The notes under the pieces are model-generated. The model worked only from the letters and a program-made list of their open reading frames with translations. It ran no database searches and was not told where the DNA came from. From Cercis canadensis (lineage: Eukaryota; Streptophyta; Magnoliopsida; Fabales; Fabaceae), in the NCBI GenBank assembly GCA_003255065.1, contig QAOA01000553.1:258264-322263 (forward strand): DNA of 64,000 nucleotides. The letters run 5' to 3'. The position numbers and the translations under genes are program-made. Positions 1 through 12,563 of the stretch are shown here, one piece after another. How positions within the stretch are numbered: the stretch's first letter is position 1; each line of letters opens with the position of its first letter.

Positions 1-135
1 TTTTTTTTTTTTTTTATGTTAGTTTTATATTATTATTTTTTTTAAAAACCTTAATAAAAAAAACTGATAAAAAAAAAAGGCACCATACGGTGCGTTTGAA
101 TCATCTTCTTATCTGCTAGAACCCGTATTGCCGTA

Positions 136-456
136 TCATCTTCTTCGACTAAAACCAGCATTGTAATCGAAGTGGGTAGCTTCCTTTGAGGCTTCGAGCT
201 GATTCCTAGAAAAATCAATATGGGTCAGATTCGAATGGATGGATTTTGGAAGATAACGATCAGTGAGATCGGAATTCGATCTGGATGTCAAGGAAAATTG
301 CTCCGACAGCATGACTCTATTGCTTTCTTCTTCCATTTTAACAAAACCCAATTCAAAATCCGTGATTTTTGTTACTGACCCTTTGAATAAAACGAACAGA
401 TTTGATCTATTAGTATGATGCCGCTGCCAAAAAAATATTTTTCTACGAGAGTACAA
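136..456 (-). CDS. Unrecognised ORF near the left edge, possibly one exon of a gene running off the window
   Basis: An open frame of 106 codons on the minus strand. I do not recognise the protein. An internal methionine followed by an acidic stretch (MEEES) could be a start, and a short leucine-spaced segment (NLTHIDFSRNQLE) resembles a leucine-rich repeat, but one such segment proves nothing. A second minus-strand frame lies at 471-677 and a CT-rich stretch, as in plant leaders, at about 695-720. Together these would fit the 5' part of a leftward gene whose body lies beyond position 1. It could equally be chance. Confidence 0.2.
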   Translation of the reverse strand: MYSRRKIFFWQRHHTNRSNLFVLFKGSVTKITDFELGFVKMEEESNRVMLSEQFSLTSRSNSDLTDRYLPKSIHSNLTHIDFSRNQLEASKEATHFDYNAGFSRRR

Positions 457-1298
457 AAGATCAATGAATCTTATTCCTTGAACGGTAGATGTCTTTGGAT
501 AGAGGAAACAAAAACTGGGTATAAGGTTGAGTGTGATTGTTGATTTAAGGATTTTGATTTTCCACGGATGGGGGAGTGGGAACGGATCTCTGGATTTGTT
601 TCAATTTGTGATTTTTGATTTAGAATATTAGTAATAAGATTTTGATTTGAATTGCAAAACAGGAGAGAATTGGGCATTGTAGAGTTGCTTACCCTCCTCC
701 TTCTCTCTCTCTAAACCACTTTGTCATTTTCCTGTTTCAAAAGAAAAAACGAAAACTATTACACTGACCCTAATTGCTCCTCACAGTGCAAAATGGAGTT
801 CAGGCATTAATCCCAGAAGCAATAATGGGTTCTCAAACTTGAAGAACCAAAATTTGATGTTAATTGGTTTGGGCATTCCCAACCCTTGTTCTCTTGCAAA
901 GAAACCACAGTCGGTTATGGAGGGTTGGAGCTAGAGGGGAAAGAAGTTTCAGAAGAGGATGGTTCAGAAGTTAAAAGGTATGGGCCCTTTCTTAATTTCA
1001 ACTATCCAATTGGTGGTTCTGCAATTCCCTAAAACCTATAGCTAAAGGTTTTATGGTGTGGTGGGTCCAAAGGACTAATACACGTGTTCTGTTTTAATTG
1101 GTTTGAAAGTCACGGTATTGATACCCGAGGCCATATTCCGGTATTGTAGTGGCCGCCTACTGCATTGTTGATTTTGTAGCATTTCAAATACAACTTTTCA
1201 TTTTGATCTCGAAAGGACAAAATTGAATCTCATTTAATTTTATTTTTTAGCCATGAATTCTTTATGTAATGGATAAATGATTTTTTATTTGTTTTTAG

Positions 1299-1845
1299 GC
1301 TTAATTGTAATTTTGGTTCCTCTATTTTAACCACTTGAATGTTTTGGTCCCCTTCTTTAAAAATGAACTCTTGAGTCCCTCTATATTCATAAAATGTACA
1401 AGTTTAATCTATTTATTTTTAAGTCAAAATTCTTAAGTTTATTTCAAGGTGTAAAATTCTGTGATTCATAATCCCACCGGTCAGATTGAAGGGTTACATC
1501 TTGTGAACATTCTCACTAAATTTGAGCTCGATCTAATGGTGAAACTCAGCCCAAAATACCAAAATCATAAGTTTTCATCTAACCAAAAATTTAGACTTAT
1601 TCACCTTTAGATCGAGCTGAAATTTAATGAAAAGATTCATAAGCCGTAGCTCTTCAATCTGAACGGTGGGATTATGAATCAGAGAACTTTACATCTTAAA
1701 ATAAACTTAAGAATTTTGACTTAAAGATAAATGGACTAAACTTGTACATATTATGAATATAGAGGGACTCAATAATTTATTTTTAAAAAAGGAGGACCAA
1801 AACGTTCAAGTGATTAAAATAGAGGATCAAAATTATAATTAAGTC
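1299..1845. mobile_element. Foldback (long inverted repeat) DNA element of about 0.55 kb
   Basis: The first ~150 bases (starting CTTAATTGTAATTTTGGT) return in reverse complement at the end, with about 90% identity by eye. Inside lies a second inverted pair: GTGATTCATAATCCCACCG near 1460 and its counterpart near 1665-1685. Nearly the whole element can therefore fold into one hairpin. There is no coding capacity. The structure fits a non-autonomous DNA transposon or MITE, probably Mutator-like, but I cannot define a clean target-site duplication. It lies about 450 bases upstream of the polyubiquitin TATA box. Confidence 0.65.
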
Positions 1846-2296
1846 TTATTTTTATGAAAATTTGGGTTAGCCGGTGGTAGCGTAGCACCCAATAGTGGAC
1901 AGTGGAGCCCATGGTGGGAAAAAGTAGAAACGCCCACTTGCACTAAAATATAACTTTTGTGGGCCCAACTATAATACATGCGGTCCAAACTAAGGAAATA
2001 TCACTGTCCCGTGTAGGTCACAGCGTGATAACGATTCTTTGAAGGTAAACAATTCTACGTCTAGGTGGGCTGACTCCGTCACACCAAACGTCGAGACGCC
2101 GGCAAAGTTAACCAATCCATTCCAAACGTTGACGTCAATTCTCTCTGTATTTATCAGTTTCCGCAAAGGACTCTGATTCCAAACGTTGCCGTGTCAATCG
2201 TGATTAATGACACCTACTTTCTACACGCGTCGTAAATTGATTGATCAAGGGTCACGGGCCTTCCATTGCGTAACAAAGTCGGTCACTTCATTTGGT

Positions 2297-2303
2297 TATA
2301 AAA
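2297..2303 (+). promoter_or_regulatory. TATA box of the polyubiquitin gene
   Basis: TATAAAA stands about 45-85 bases before the likely leader exon, which ends at 2387 with a consensus splice donor. Its position and the CT-rich leader that follows fit a strong plant core promoter. Confidence 0.7.
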
Positions 2304-2387
2304 GAAGCCCCAATTCGCCTAATTTCTCCACAATTTGATTCTTTCTTTCCATTCTGTTGCAGAGAGATCCGAGAAAACTCCTTCAAG

Positions 2388-2828
2388 GTATCTTGGAATT
2401 CTCGTATTGCTTTGATTCTAGTTCTCCTATAGTTTCTGTATTGTTTGAAATTTCAGTTCTTTGTTCTTGATTATAGACAATAAAGCTAGGGCTGTTTTAT
2501 TGTTTTAGAGGTTGTGCTTCGACTCGTTGAAATCTTTCTTCTTTTTATTGATTTTTTATTATCGATCATACGCAAAAAAAAAAAAAAAAGTTAGGTTTTA
2601 TTTTGGTTTGATTCTTGTGTGGGTGAGGGAGAATTTTTTAACACAAAGTCAGATCTGAAATCTTTTTTCAACAGAGATGAGATTACAGATTTGCGTTGAT
2701 TTTGCTGCGATTGATTTATTGAATGAAATAGATGATCGGATCTTTTGTTGAATATGAATTCGTGGATGGGTTTTATTGCTCTTGTGATGGGTTTCTAATT
2801 AATCTGTATCTGTTTGGGATAATTGTAG
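2388..2828 (+). other. Leader (5'UTR) intron of the polyubiquitin gene
   Basis: The donor CTTCAAG|GTATCT and acceptor AATTGTAG|ATG enclose 441 T-rich bases. An intron ending exactly at the start codon is typical of plant polyubiquitin genes. Such introns are known enhancers of transcript level. Confidence 0.85.
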
Positions 2829-4202
<1,374 letters not shown>

Positions 4203-4640
4203 GTGTGTGGATGCCATTTCTCTCATGACATTGATTCTCTAAAATTTCGTTTATGTTGGGCCTCTGTTGGCCCCTCAAATAAATTTGGTGTTTGCTATGT
4301 TTTTGTGAAAATTTTCGTGCTTGTGTGTTTTATCTTTCCATTTCAAATCGTAATGTCATGTTTCTTCCATCTTTATTTATGTTGTTGGTTTTCATGCTTG
4401 GTAATGTGATATGGGATGAATTACTTGTCTGCTCTTAATATGTAGTTTTATATAGTTTCATCGAATGAACTTGACCACTAGTAGCTCAGGAAGGAGAAAG
4501 AGTTGCGATGATCGTGGACTATCTGTTTAATCGAAACTACCCTCCTTGCTATGTGTACTATGATTTAATGGTCTTATTCCATGTTTATATTATGGTTAAT
4601 ACTCGATTAAGGGTTATGACCACCATCAACACTCATCATT
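4203..4640 (+). other. 3'UTR and downstream spacer of polyubiquitin
   Basis: T/G-rich sequence typical of a plant 3'UTR, with AATAAA-like signals (CAAATAAATTT near 4277). No second gene is visible. Confidence 0.5.
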
Positions 4641-4730
4641 GTTCGTCAGTAGGTTGACATAGAAGATGACAATGTCATTTATTTTACACATGATAAATAC
4701 GAATCTTATCCTTCCCTCCCATTACAGCTG

Positions 4731-5020
4731 GGTTTGCTTATTGCTGCTGGCCAAATCTAAAGCCTCCATGCTTTTCAGCGATCTAATGCTGCAAGTAGCA
4801 ATACGAATATTAGCTTATAACTTCCTAAATCTTCACAACTTTAAATGCAAGTGCAATCAATGTCTTGTCCTCTGGTTGGTTCTGGATTGTGGGACGATAA
4901 TGGCATAATTAGATATAGAGCTCCTCGGAACTTTTAGACGCTCAAGTGATCTGGTCCAATGTATATAATTTCTATAAAAGATTGCCAGTGGATCTGGTCT
5001 AAATGCAGCGTTTATATATA
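4731..5020 (-). pseudogene. Relic of a lipid-transfer-protein gene (third member of the array)
   Basis: Bases 4731-4812 align with the last-exon region of the LTP gene at 7297-7799: both share CTTATTGCTGCTGGCCAAA-like sequence, CTTTTCAGCGATC and the AGCAATA motif in the same order. Bases ~4870-5000 resemble the leader and promoter of the LTP gene at 9249-9878, including GATCTGGTCTAAATGCA. The main coding exon that should lie between them is gone. This is a tandem copy that lost exon 1 by internal deletion. The alignment was made by eye. Confidence 0.55.
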
Positions 5021-5429
5021 TTAAAATAGCTGGGATTTTATGGGATCATATTGGTATGTCATATCATCTACTATAAGATGCAATTTTTATATTTTATTAG
5101 ATATAAAATATAATTTATTTCATTCTCTTAAATAAATTTAAAAATTGTTAATTTGAGATTCTTAAGTATACATATTATTAACATATTTATTGTTATTATG
5201 TGGTATGACATATCACATATTTACCAAAGTCATCTAAGAAATCAAATTTGATTTAGTTATTGGGGTTTTATCCTATCTCATTTATATGGGTGTGGTAAAA
5301 ACGGTTCAAAGTTTTGGGCAAAACGAATTTTTATTTTGGTTTATCTATTATTCGATATGCATTGTTATGTTTATGCATTACACATACGGGTTAGTTTTTA
5401 GTTTTTCAAGTTCGTTGTGATGATATCAA

Positions 5430-6860
5430 AATTAAAAATTTATTTTGCCCTTAAAAGATTTTTTCTGTTCTTACCCCACTCATATCAGTAGAGTTTACCC
5501 ACACAAGTGAGGTAGGATAGCAAACCCATGTTTTATAACTACATAACTAAAATGTTACTATTTTCGGAATAAATGAAGTATCTTCCAATGATTCTTCTCC
5601 CTATAACCTAAATAGCTATGGGAATGTAGTTCTTACGTTCCTGGGTGGGAAGACCGATTTGTGCAGGGAGATGCGGAGAAACTATTTTCAGGATTGATGA
5701 TGCAGTTACTGAGGCAAATGCTGAGGACTCAGATGCTGGGGCAAAGGAAAGGAATCCAATTAAGTGGTAGTTGATAATGGTAGGTAGCAAGTCTGGCCAT
5801 TGTGCATAATATGAAGAAAAGAGTTTAGCAATAGTAAGACACTGATTACTAATACTGATGTCCAATTAAGAAAAGTTCTGCTTCTGCTGCAGGGTACTGA
5901 TGTCCAGGTCTTAACCGGACCAAAACAACTCATGCAACCTTATGTAGCATCATTCTCTGCTACCTTATCTCCTCTTTAAGCACTGCTATTGTGGGGTTTA
6001 TATTTTTCATAGTACAGATTTTTTATGTGGTGCAGATCACTCAGCTCCAAGAGGATAAGTAAAAGAATGTACCAAACAGGCTGGGGTCGCGAAGAAGGAA
6101 AGCAACAAGACATGGCTTTCAAGCAGCAATAGTAACAGAAGCACACACTAATTGCGCCAGCTGCTGTCAATGTGGAATAAACTGTATGGATCAGGAATTA
6201 CAACCTTGGCCACTGTATAACCACTGCTGTAAACTGGTATTCTCTGCCTTGATTACTATCTAGTTTATCTCTATGCAGGTATGTGTATCCATTAAGTTAC
6301 TAAATTCCTGATGTGTAACGTGGGGGGACTTTAGTCATTGCAATGAGCAGAGATCGCCTATTTCAATATGAGCAGTGATTTGATCTGCTAAGAATAATCT
6401 GTGTCTTATTTGGCTAGGAGCTTGGCCTTCCACTTGCATCCTTTTTTCCCCCCCTTAACAGCTATCTATTATTCACCATGTTTTGATAGTGGGGAGAGGG
6501 GTAACAGATGTAGATACTGTTTTTATACATAGATCATGTGAAATTTCCAATGTAAGTTATGTAACTTTTCATGCTTAACTTATTTAGTTATATGGAATCT
6601 GACTTCTCTTCCAGTCTCCCTTTAAGTTGGCCATGTTGGCTGCCTATTGCCAGGCACCTAAACTTTTGGTGGAGATTTCTCGTAACATGTCAAAGAAGAT
6701 GTATGTTTTCTAGAGTTGTTTTCTATTAAGAACTCTTTTGGAATGTTCATACTTGTTCATGTCTTTCATTCTGATAAAACAACTGAGTAATGATGGTTTT
6801 CTAATTTCCCATGAACCTGTTACTGTGTATAGATCCGTGGTGGCCCTCTAAATAACTTCG
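5430..6860. repeat. Flank of the LTP relic, duplicated at about 10.24-11.0 kb
   Basis: Several blocks match the region upstream of the second intact LTP gene in order. Examples are TTTATAACTAC..TAACTAAAA (5530 and 10350), GCTATTGTGGGG..ATATTTTTC (5985 and 10520), AGCAGCAATA.TAACAGAAGC (6122 and 10618) and TTTTGGTGGAGATTTC-like sequence (6664 and 10935). About 200 bases at 5590-5790 are absent from the other copy. The LTP relic and its flank therefore form one half of an old segmental duplication of roughly 2 kb. No intact gene is seen in it. Confidence 0.55.
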
Positions 6861-7110
6861 NAGTCTCCCTTTAAGTTGGCCATGTGGCTGCCTATTGCCA
6901 GGCACCTAGACTTTTGGTGGAGATTTCTCGTAACATGTCAAAGAAGATGTATGTTTTCTAGAGTTGTTTTCTATTAAGAACTCTTTTGGAATGTTCATAT
7001 TTGTTCATGTCTTTCATTCTGATAAAACAACTTTGAGTAATGATGGTTTTCTAATTTCCCATGAACCTGTTACTGTGTATAGATCCGTGGTGGCCCTCTA
7101 AATAACTTCG
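6613..7110. repeat. Near-identical direct repeat split by a single N (probable assembly artefact)
   Basis: Bases 6613-6860 and 6862-7110 are about 98% identical (~248 bases each, four small differences) and are separated by exactly one N at 6861. The same pattern occurs at 42782-43214. It is what an assembler leaves when two overlapping contig ends, perhaps two haplotypes, are joined without merging. Confidence 0.8.
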
Positions 7111-7296
7111 GTATTGGCTATATTTTAGTACTTCAATATCTACTAGAAACCCTTAAAATGATATGACTAACAATGTATTTTTTATTATTATTCATCATGT
7201 CATAGAGGTTTAAAAAAGGTAGAAAAACAGGACACTTTCATTTCATATCTATGCTTATTGCTACTGGCCAAAGCTTATCTCCATCCCTTTCAGCGA

Positions 7297-7799
7297 TCAC
7301 ATAATTCTGCACAGAGCAATATTAGGATGTTAGTTCATAGAATTAAGCACATCTAAAGTCAAAATTTCATAAAAGTTTTTTATCTACAATATCATCTTCA
7401 AAAAGTAAAAATGCCGTTGTTGATAGGTAAGGGAGAGATTTACATGCTGCAGTCCTTTCTGCGACCAGAAGAAATTGGAAGTTTGCTGGCACAAGCATGG
7501 CGAAGTAGTTGAACTCTCCTGGGCTTGACAGAGGAGCCACTCTCTCTGAAGCATTCACAGATAGCCGTGCGAGTCTCTTGGGTTTCAGCCAATTCAGTTA
7601 ACCTCAAAGCAGCAAGGCAGCATCTTGGGGTAGGTTCATCTCCACCCCAACCCATGAAATATTCCTTGCAAGGTACCATAATGGCGAATGCATCACTGCA
7701 TGATACAGATGATGCTGCATTTGGTTGACTTGCACACAAGATGAATACCACGAAGCCCAAAGCCATTGCAGATGAAACCATCAGTTTCTTATCCTTCAT
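7297..7799 (-). CDS. Non-specific lipid-transfer protein, first intact copy
   Basis: A small secreted protein that binds acyl chains in a hydrophobic tunnel at the cell surface. Main exon 7799-7444; predicted last exon 7306-7297, spliced AT|GTAAAT to GTGCAG|AA, giving a C-terminus of DCSIIM. If the intron is retained, the frame stops at once (DCSM), so the two products differ by only two residues. Residues ~1-28 form a signal peptide. The mature part has the eight-cysteine pattern C-X9-C-X15-CC-X19-C-X-C-X19-C-X13-C. A TATA box (TATAAAG on the minus strand, 7843-7849) stands about 45 bases upstream of the ATG. It is a tandem paralogue of the gene at 9249-9878. Type-I nsLTP is likely, though the CXC-to-C7 spacing is slightly short. 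Confidence 0.85.
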
Positions 7800-8654
7800 T
7801 TTGTTTTGGATTCTGGACTATAGCTTAGTTGCAAATATGAACCTTTATAAGCTGATGATTTATAATCAAATGCTGATTTTTCAGAAACACGTCATTAATC
7901 CTCTTCTTTGATGAAGTCTGAGTTATTACCTTCCATATACAGAATATAAAGGCATGAAAACATCTGGTTAATTAATTTCTTTGCATAAGAAAAGAGAGAA
8001 TACATATGTGGTTTAAATGCATTACTTTATTGTCAGCATAACTACTTGACTTTTTTGAATTGTATATGGTAAAGTTATTAATTTTGAGAAAAATATTTTA
8101 AGCAGCCTTTATTATATATTAAAAGACACAACTCAAAATTTTATGTTTATTTAATTTGCTATTAATGCCAATTGAATGCAGCAATAGAGATTAAAATGAT
8201 TAGTGAGGCTAATAAGGTGTTAATTCAATAGAAGCAGGCTAAGCTTTAAAATATTCTAGATCAAAAATCTTGAGTTTGAATTCTTAGAATCATATTTGTT
8301 ACGAAGAATTTATTGGTTATTGCTTTTATCTTGAATAGAAATTAATTTCATATCCAAAGAATATGTGGATATCTTGAGTGTAAACCAAAAATAATTAGTG
8401 AGTTGTAAAATAGTCAAAATTGAATGACCATTGTACTTTAATATGGATCTTCACAATAATCATCATAATGTCATGGTACTATGGTTTAAATTTTGAACAT
8501 GATTAAAGAATCGTTTTTATGTTTTTCTGTTTCATACCTATTAGTGATATTTGTGAATGTTTAATGCGATTACGGGTGGTTGTTTCTTTGAAAGATAATA
8601 ATTGGAGATGTGTAATGCGATACAGAGGAGTTATTACTTATTACAATAAAATTA

Positions 8655-8860
8655 ATACTTAGCGACGGAATAGATTCGTGGCTAAGAGATTCCGTCGCCA
8701 GATATTTTGGGTCGGAAAGTATCCGTCGCTAGCTTTTCGTTTATTTGATATCAGGGATAGACAGACACGGAAGATCCGTCTCTGATTCCATGGCTAACTT
8801 ATTTTAATAAAATTATTTAAAATACCTAAATGCCATTCCATCGCTAACTTCAGTCGCAAT
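8655..8860. repeat. Array of GCGACGGAAT-type motifs, likely transposon subterminal repeats
   Basis: Variants of AGCGACGGAAT occur in both orientations (AGCGACGGAAT, ATTCCGTCGCC, ATCCGTCGCTAG, GATCCGTCTC, CCATCGCTAAC). Dense inverted and direct copies of such motifs are known at the ends of plant CACTA (En/Spm) transposons. I see no CACTA terminus and no coding region, so this is at most a fragment. Confidence 0.35.
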
Positions 8861-9248
8861 TTTTTCCTTTCTCTAAATTTAATCCCTAAATAAACCATTT
8901 ATTGTACTAAGCAAGAAGGAAGGGTCAGTTGGGATAGAATGGACCAAGCATCCTTGTTGGTAGAACTCTTTAATGGGGTTCCTGCCTTACTAGGAGGTTT
9001 GGTTTTACTTTCATGTTGTTGGTTGGTTTTTCTGTTCTTTCGTTAAGTTCAGAAACTTTGCCTTGTTCACTGTCAATACTGCATTAGTATGTATCGCATA
9101 GAAAGTACAAAAATTGGTCATGACATAATTTNTCTTGCTCTTATATAGATCAGAGAGGAGAAGTAAAGTAAGAAATATGACATTTTCATTTTATTCATAC
9201 ATAAAAGGTGCTAAGTCCTAAAGCCCTTTTGCATCACAGGGTATATGC

Positions 9249-9878
9249 TTATTGCTGCTCTGATACAAAGCTTATCTCCATCCCCAGAACCCTGCATTTA
9301 GCAATACTAGAGTGTTACTTGATAAAATTAATTACATTTAGAATTGAAAATTTCATCAATATTGAATGATTTTGTTGGGAAGAGCAATGAGGATCCATAA
9401 GGGAGCGGGGACATTGGCCCACGTTTCAAAATGTTTCACTAAAGAAATGTTTTGAGAGTCACTCACTTTTGTAATTTGGTCCATTGAGTTATTTCTGAAT
9501 TTGTGACAGGGGAAGAGGGAGAGTTTACCTGCTGCAATCTGTTCTGGGGTAAATTGGAAGCTTGGTGGCGCAAACTTGACGGAGTTGTTGAACTCTCTTG
9601 GGATTGAGAGAGGATTCCTTCTCTTTGAAACATAGACATGTAGCTTTGCGGGTTTCATGGCTCTCAGCCATTTGAGTCAACCTTAATGCACCCAAGCAGC
9701 ATTGTGGATTAGGTTGGTCTGGTCCCGAACCCATGAAGTAATCTTTGCAGGGATCCATAATTGAAAATGCCTCGCTGCATGGTATGCATTTTGCAGCATC
9801 TGCTTGAATTTGACACAAGACTAATACCATGAAGCCAAATGCCATTGCAGATAAACCCATCAATTTGTTGTTCTCCAT
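9249..9878 (-). CDS. Non-specific lipid-transfer protein, second intact copy
   Basis: Main exon 9878-9529; last exon 9291-9249, joined CAGCAG|GTAAAC to ATGCAG|GGTT. The predicted product is 130 residues: a signal peptide (~1-28), an eight-cysteine LTP domain with one extra Cys just before C1, and a C-terminal tail of 13 residues (VLGMEISFVSEQQ) encoded by the last exon. Without splicing the frame stops two codons after the last Cys (DCSR). The minus-strand TATA-like TATAAA lies at 9951-9956. Promoter sequence to about 150 bases upstream is shared with the first copy, so the duplication included the regulatory region. It binds lipids in the apoplast; the substrate is unknown. Confidence 0.85.
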
Positions 9879-9879
9879 T

Positions 9880-11930
9880 TTGTTTTGGATTTTGGACTAT
9901 GGCTAAGTTACTGTTTTGAATCTGCTTGGAACCTAGAGGAACACTTGAGATTTATATCAAGTGCTGGATTTTCCAAAGAACAAGTCATTAATAGGGAGTA
10001 ATTGCTATTCATCTTTTTGGATACCGTCTGAGCTATTATCTGTCATGTACAGAAAATAAAAGGCAAGAGAAGATCTGGTCTAAATGCACTTTTTTTAATT
10101 GCAAATGTAATCATTTATGATTTTGCATATATGGTCAAGCTACAAAATGTCTCTAAAGCAGATTTTATATGTTTTCAAAAGAGACTTCCCCAATTCTCTT
10201 AACTTATTTGCTAATGAAAATTTTATTTAATTCTAAAGTTCAGGATATTTTTTCTTTTGTCATAAATGTATTTCATCCACTAGCCAACTAATAATTGAAT
10301 AACCATATCCATAACTCAGGATCAAACAGAGAAAAGCAAAATCCATCTTTATAACTACTTAACTAAAATTAGATGTGGTTATTGATTCTTTGGAATAAAA
10401 TAAATTTGAGAAAGTTTTAGAAATAAATGAAGTTAGGAAGAGCCTGACATTGCCCATAATAAGAAAGAAGAAATTACCAATAGTAGATACTCATTACTTA
10501 AGGGCCTTAAGAGTTCTGCTATTGTGGGGTGCATATTTTTCTTAGATAACTGATTTTTTATGTGGAAGAATGTACCAAAGATGCTGGCATTGTGAGGAAA
10601 AAACAGTGTGGTTTCTAAGCAGCAATAATAACAGAAGCAAAGTGATGCAGCAATTGCCGTAAAGGTGGAATCGATTGTATGAAATCATAAATTACAATCT
10701 TGGCCCTCCATGTGCTTCCTTTTTCATGTGTTTCTTCACAGCCACTATCAACTACGCTTTAACAGTGGGGACTACCTTGAGAGCAAGAGATGTACATGCT
10801 TCTTTTGTTCATGCGCCACTTATACGGAATCTGGCCTTGTTTGAAGGAACTTTGAGATAAAATAAATATGCAGGATGCAGCTATGATTATTGAAGTTATA
10901 GTGGTCTACTATTGCCAGCGACTTAAAAATGCTGTTAGTGGAGATTTCTTGTCTGACTTGTCAAAGAGGTGTATATGATATTAAGAGTTGCATTTTGTTA
11001 ACTCTTTCTGGATTTTTTCGTTCTGGTGCTCCAAGCATTCAAGAGTTGTATTTTCTTTTGAACAAAATGTAGACCGTGAATGCTTAGTGGAGAACTTGTT
11101 GTGCTCCATAGAAATGCTGTTAGTTGCAAGTCATTTTCAACTAGGTATCACTGTCTAGGGCTCTGTTCATTCTTTTAACTTGTACAGTTTCTAACTAATG
11201 TCTGATCTGGAATCATTTGTTACATCAATATGACACAGACTTTGTCTTATTTGCTTTCAGATAACAAGGAACTTACCCGTCATGTCGATGCTTTAGTACT
11301 ACAAAATGATAGAGACTTTCTTGGCGGGCTAGCTCTATTCCTTTTACTGTCTTTGATGTGAAAGGAACTGCGATCTGCATCTCTGCATGCTGCATTCAAC
11401 TAGTTCAATTGACTGAGGATAAATTGAGTGCAGCTATATTTACCATCCAATATTGCTTTAAAATACTTCTGGCCCCTCCATACCAACCAAACTACAAAGG
11501 AATTTCACCAACCAATACCAGAAAATTTATATGCCTATATTGGTTTCGGTTTCTTTGTGATAATAATGATTTCAAATATATCAACAATATATTTGAGCTG
11601 GATTCTGACATTTGCTAAAATGTAAAAATGGAAAAGAAAACGAAAGAACAATTGTTATCCCCCGGCAAGGCTATTATTGTGTTTTAACCATGCAATTCAA
11701 CTAACTATCAAACCCTTAAGATTATGATATTTCCAATTTTCAACTACCGTTCTATGTTTGATCAGCACCACTCACTTTTTTAATGAAAAGTAAGGTTGTT
11801 CCAGCCCCTTCTTTTTTCTTATTTGAGCCTTGTATACTCTTCCATAGCTCTCATAATTTACAGTAAGTGCGTCTATTTTTCTTCTCACTCTCCTCTTTGG
11901 CTCTTTATTGTCTTAACTAAGTTCTGTTCC
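9880..11930. other. LTP promoter flank and spacer, second half of the segmental duplication
   Basis: Bases ~9950-10110 match the first LTP copy's upstream region, and ~10240-11000 match the flank of the relic at 5430-6860. From ~11000 to the MYB gene I see no gene: the small open frames at 10675-10860 and 11358-11618 lack family features or conserved motifs. Confidence 0.4.
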
Positions 11931-11932
11931 AA

Positions 11933-12563
11933 ATGGCTGACTCAGAACATTCCTCCGCTAGTGAAGCCTTGGAGAACCCTCAAGGTACTCTTGGTTAGCA
12001 AACACACCACAATGCTTTCCTTATGATGTCTTTGCTATTCAAATCATTCTACAATGCTATTCTTTGCCATAGAATGATATATAGAAGGGCCTCTATAGCT
12101 TTCTTTCTTCTATTTAACTGATCTTTGATGAACCTTTTGGGTCTTCCGGTTTTATATTTGAAGGCTGTGCTTGGTTCTTATATCTAATCCTTTCTTTTCA
12201 ACTCATTCTATTGATCTTGCTGAGTTGGGTAGTGTATACTGAAATTATCCTTCTATTGTTAATTTTATGCTTGTTACTTTTCAGAAGAGACAAACGAAGA
12301 ACCAAAGCTAGAATTCTCTGATGATGAGGAAGCACTTATTATCAGAATGTATAATCTAGTGGGCGAAAGGTTTGTTCATTTTAATTCTTCACACATTTAC
12401 CTTCTTTTAGTTCCCTCATTACAGTGTCTAAACTCAACATGCTATATCAAGCTGAAGTTCTAGTGGTGTCATCAGGTGGGCTCTAATAGCTGGGAGGATC
12501 CCTGGAAGAACAGCTGAAGAGATTGAAAAGTATTGGACCTCTAGATACTCAACAAGTCAATGA
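11933..12563 (+). CDS. Single-repeat R3-MYB protein (CPC/TRY/ETC class), putative inhibitor of MYB-bHLH complexes
   Basis: Three exons, 11933-11984, 12285-12369 and 12476-12563, give 74 residues, and every junction is GT-AG and in phase. The protein is a Ser/Glu-rich N-terminus plus one R3 MYB repeat (~31-68: EEALIIRMYNLVGERW, LIAGRIPGRTAEEIEKYW) and the tail TSRYSTSQ. It has no activation domain. Family members compete with R2R3-MYBs for bHLH partners and limit trichome, root-hair or anthocyanin programmes. The two intron positions fit the family. The bHLH-contact motif [DE]Lx2[RK]x3Lx6Lx3R is kept except that its first acidic residue is Ala. This may be a trait of the TSRYSTSQ-tail subgroup. 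Partner and target are inferred from family only. Confidence 0.88.

Noticed and set aside
10675-11625. Small frames downstream of the LTP array
   Set aside because: They have no conserved motifs or splice-supported extensions, and part of the region is a duplicated non-coding flank.
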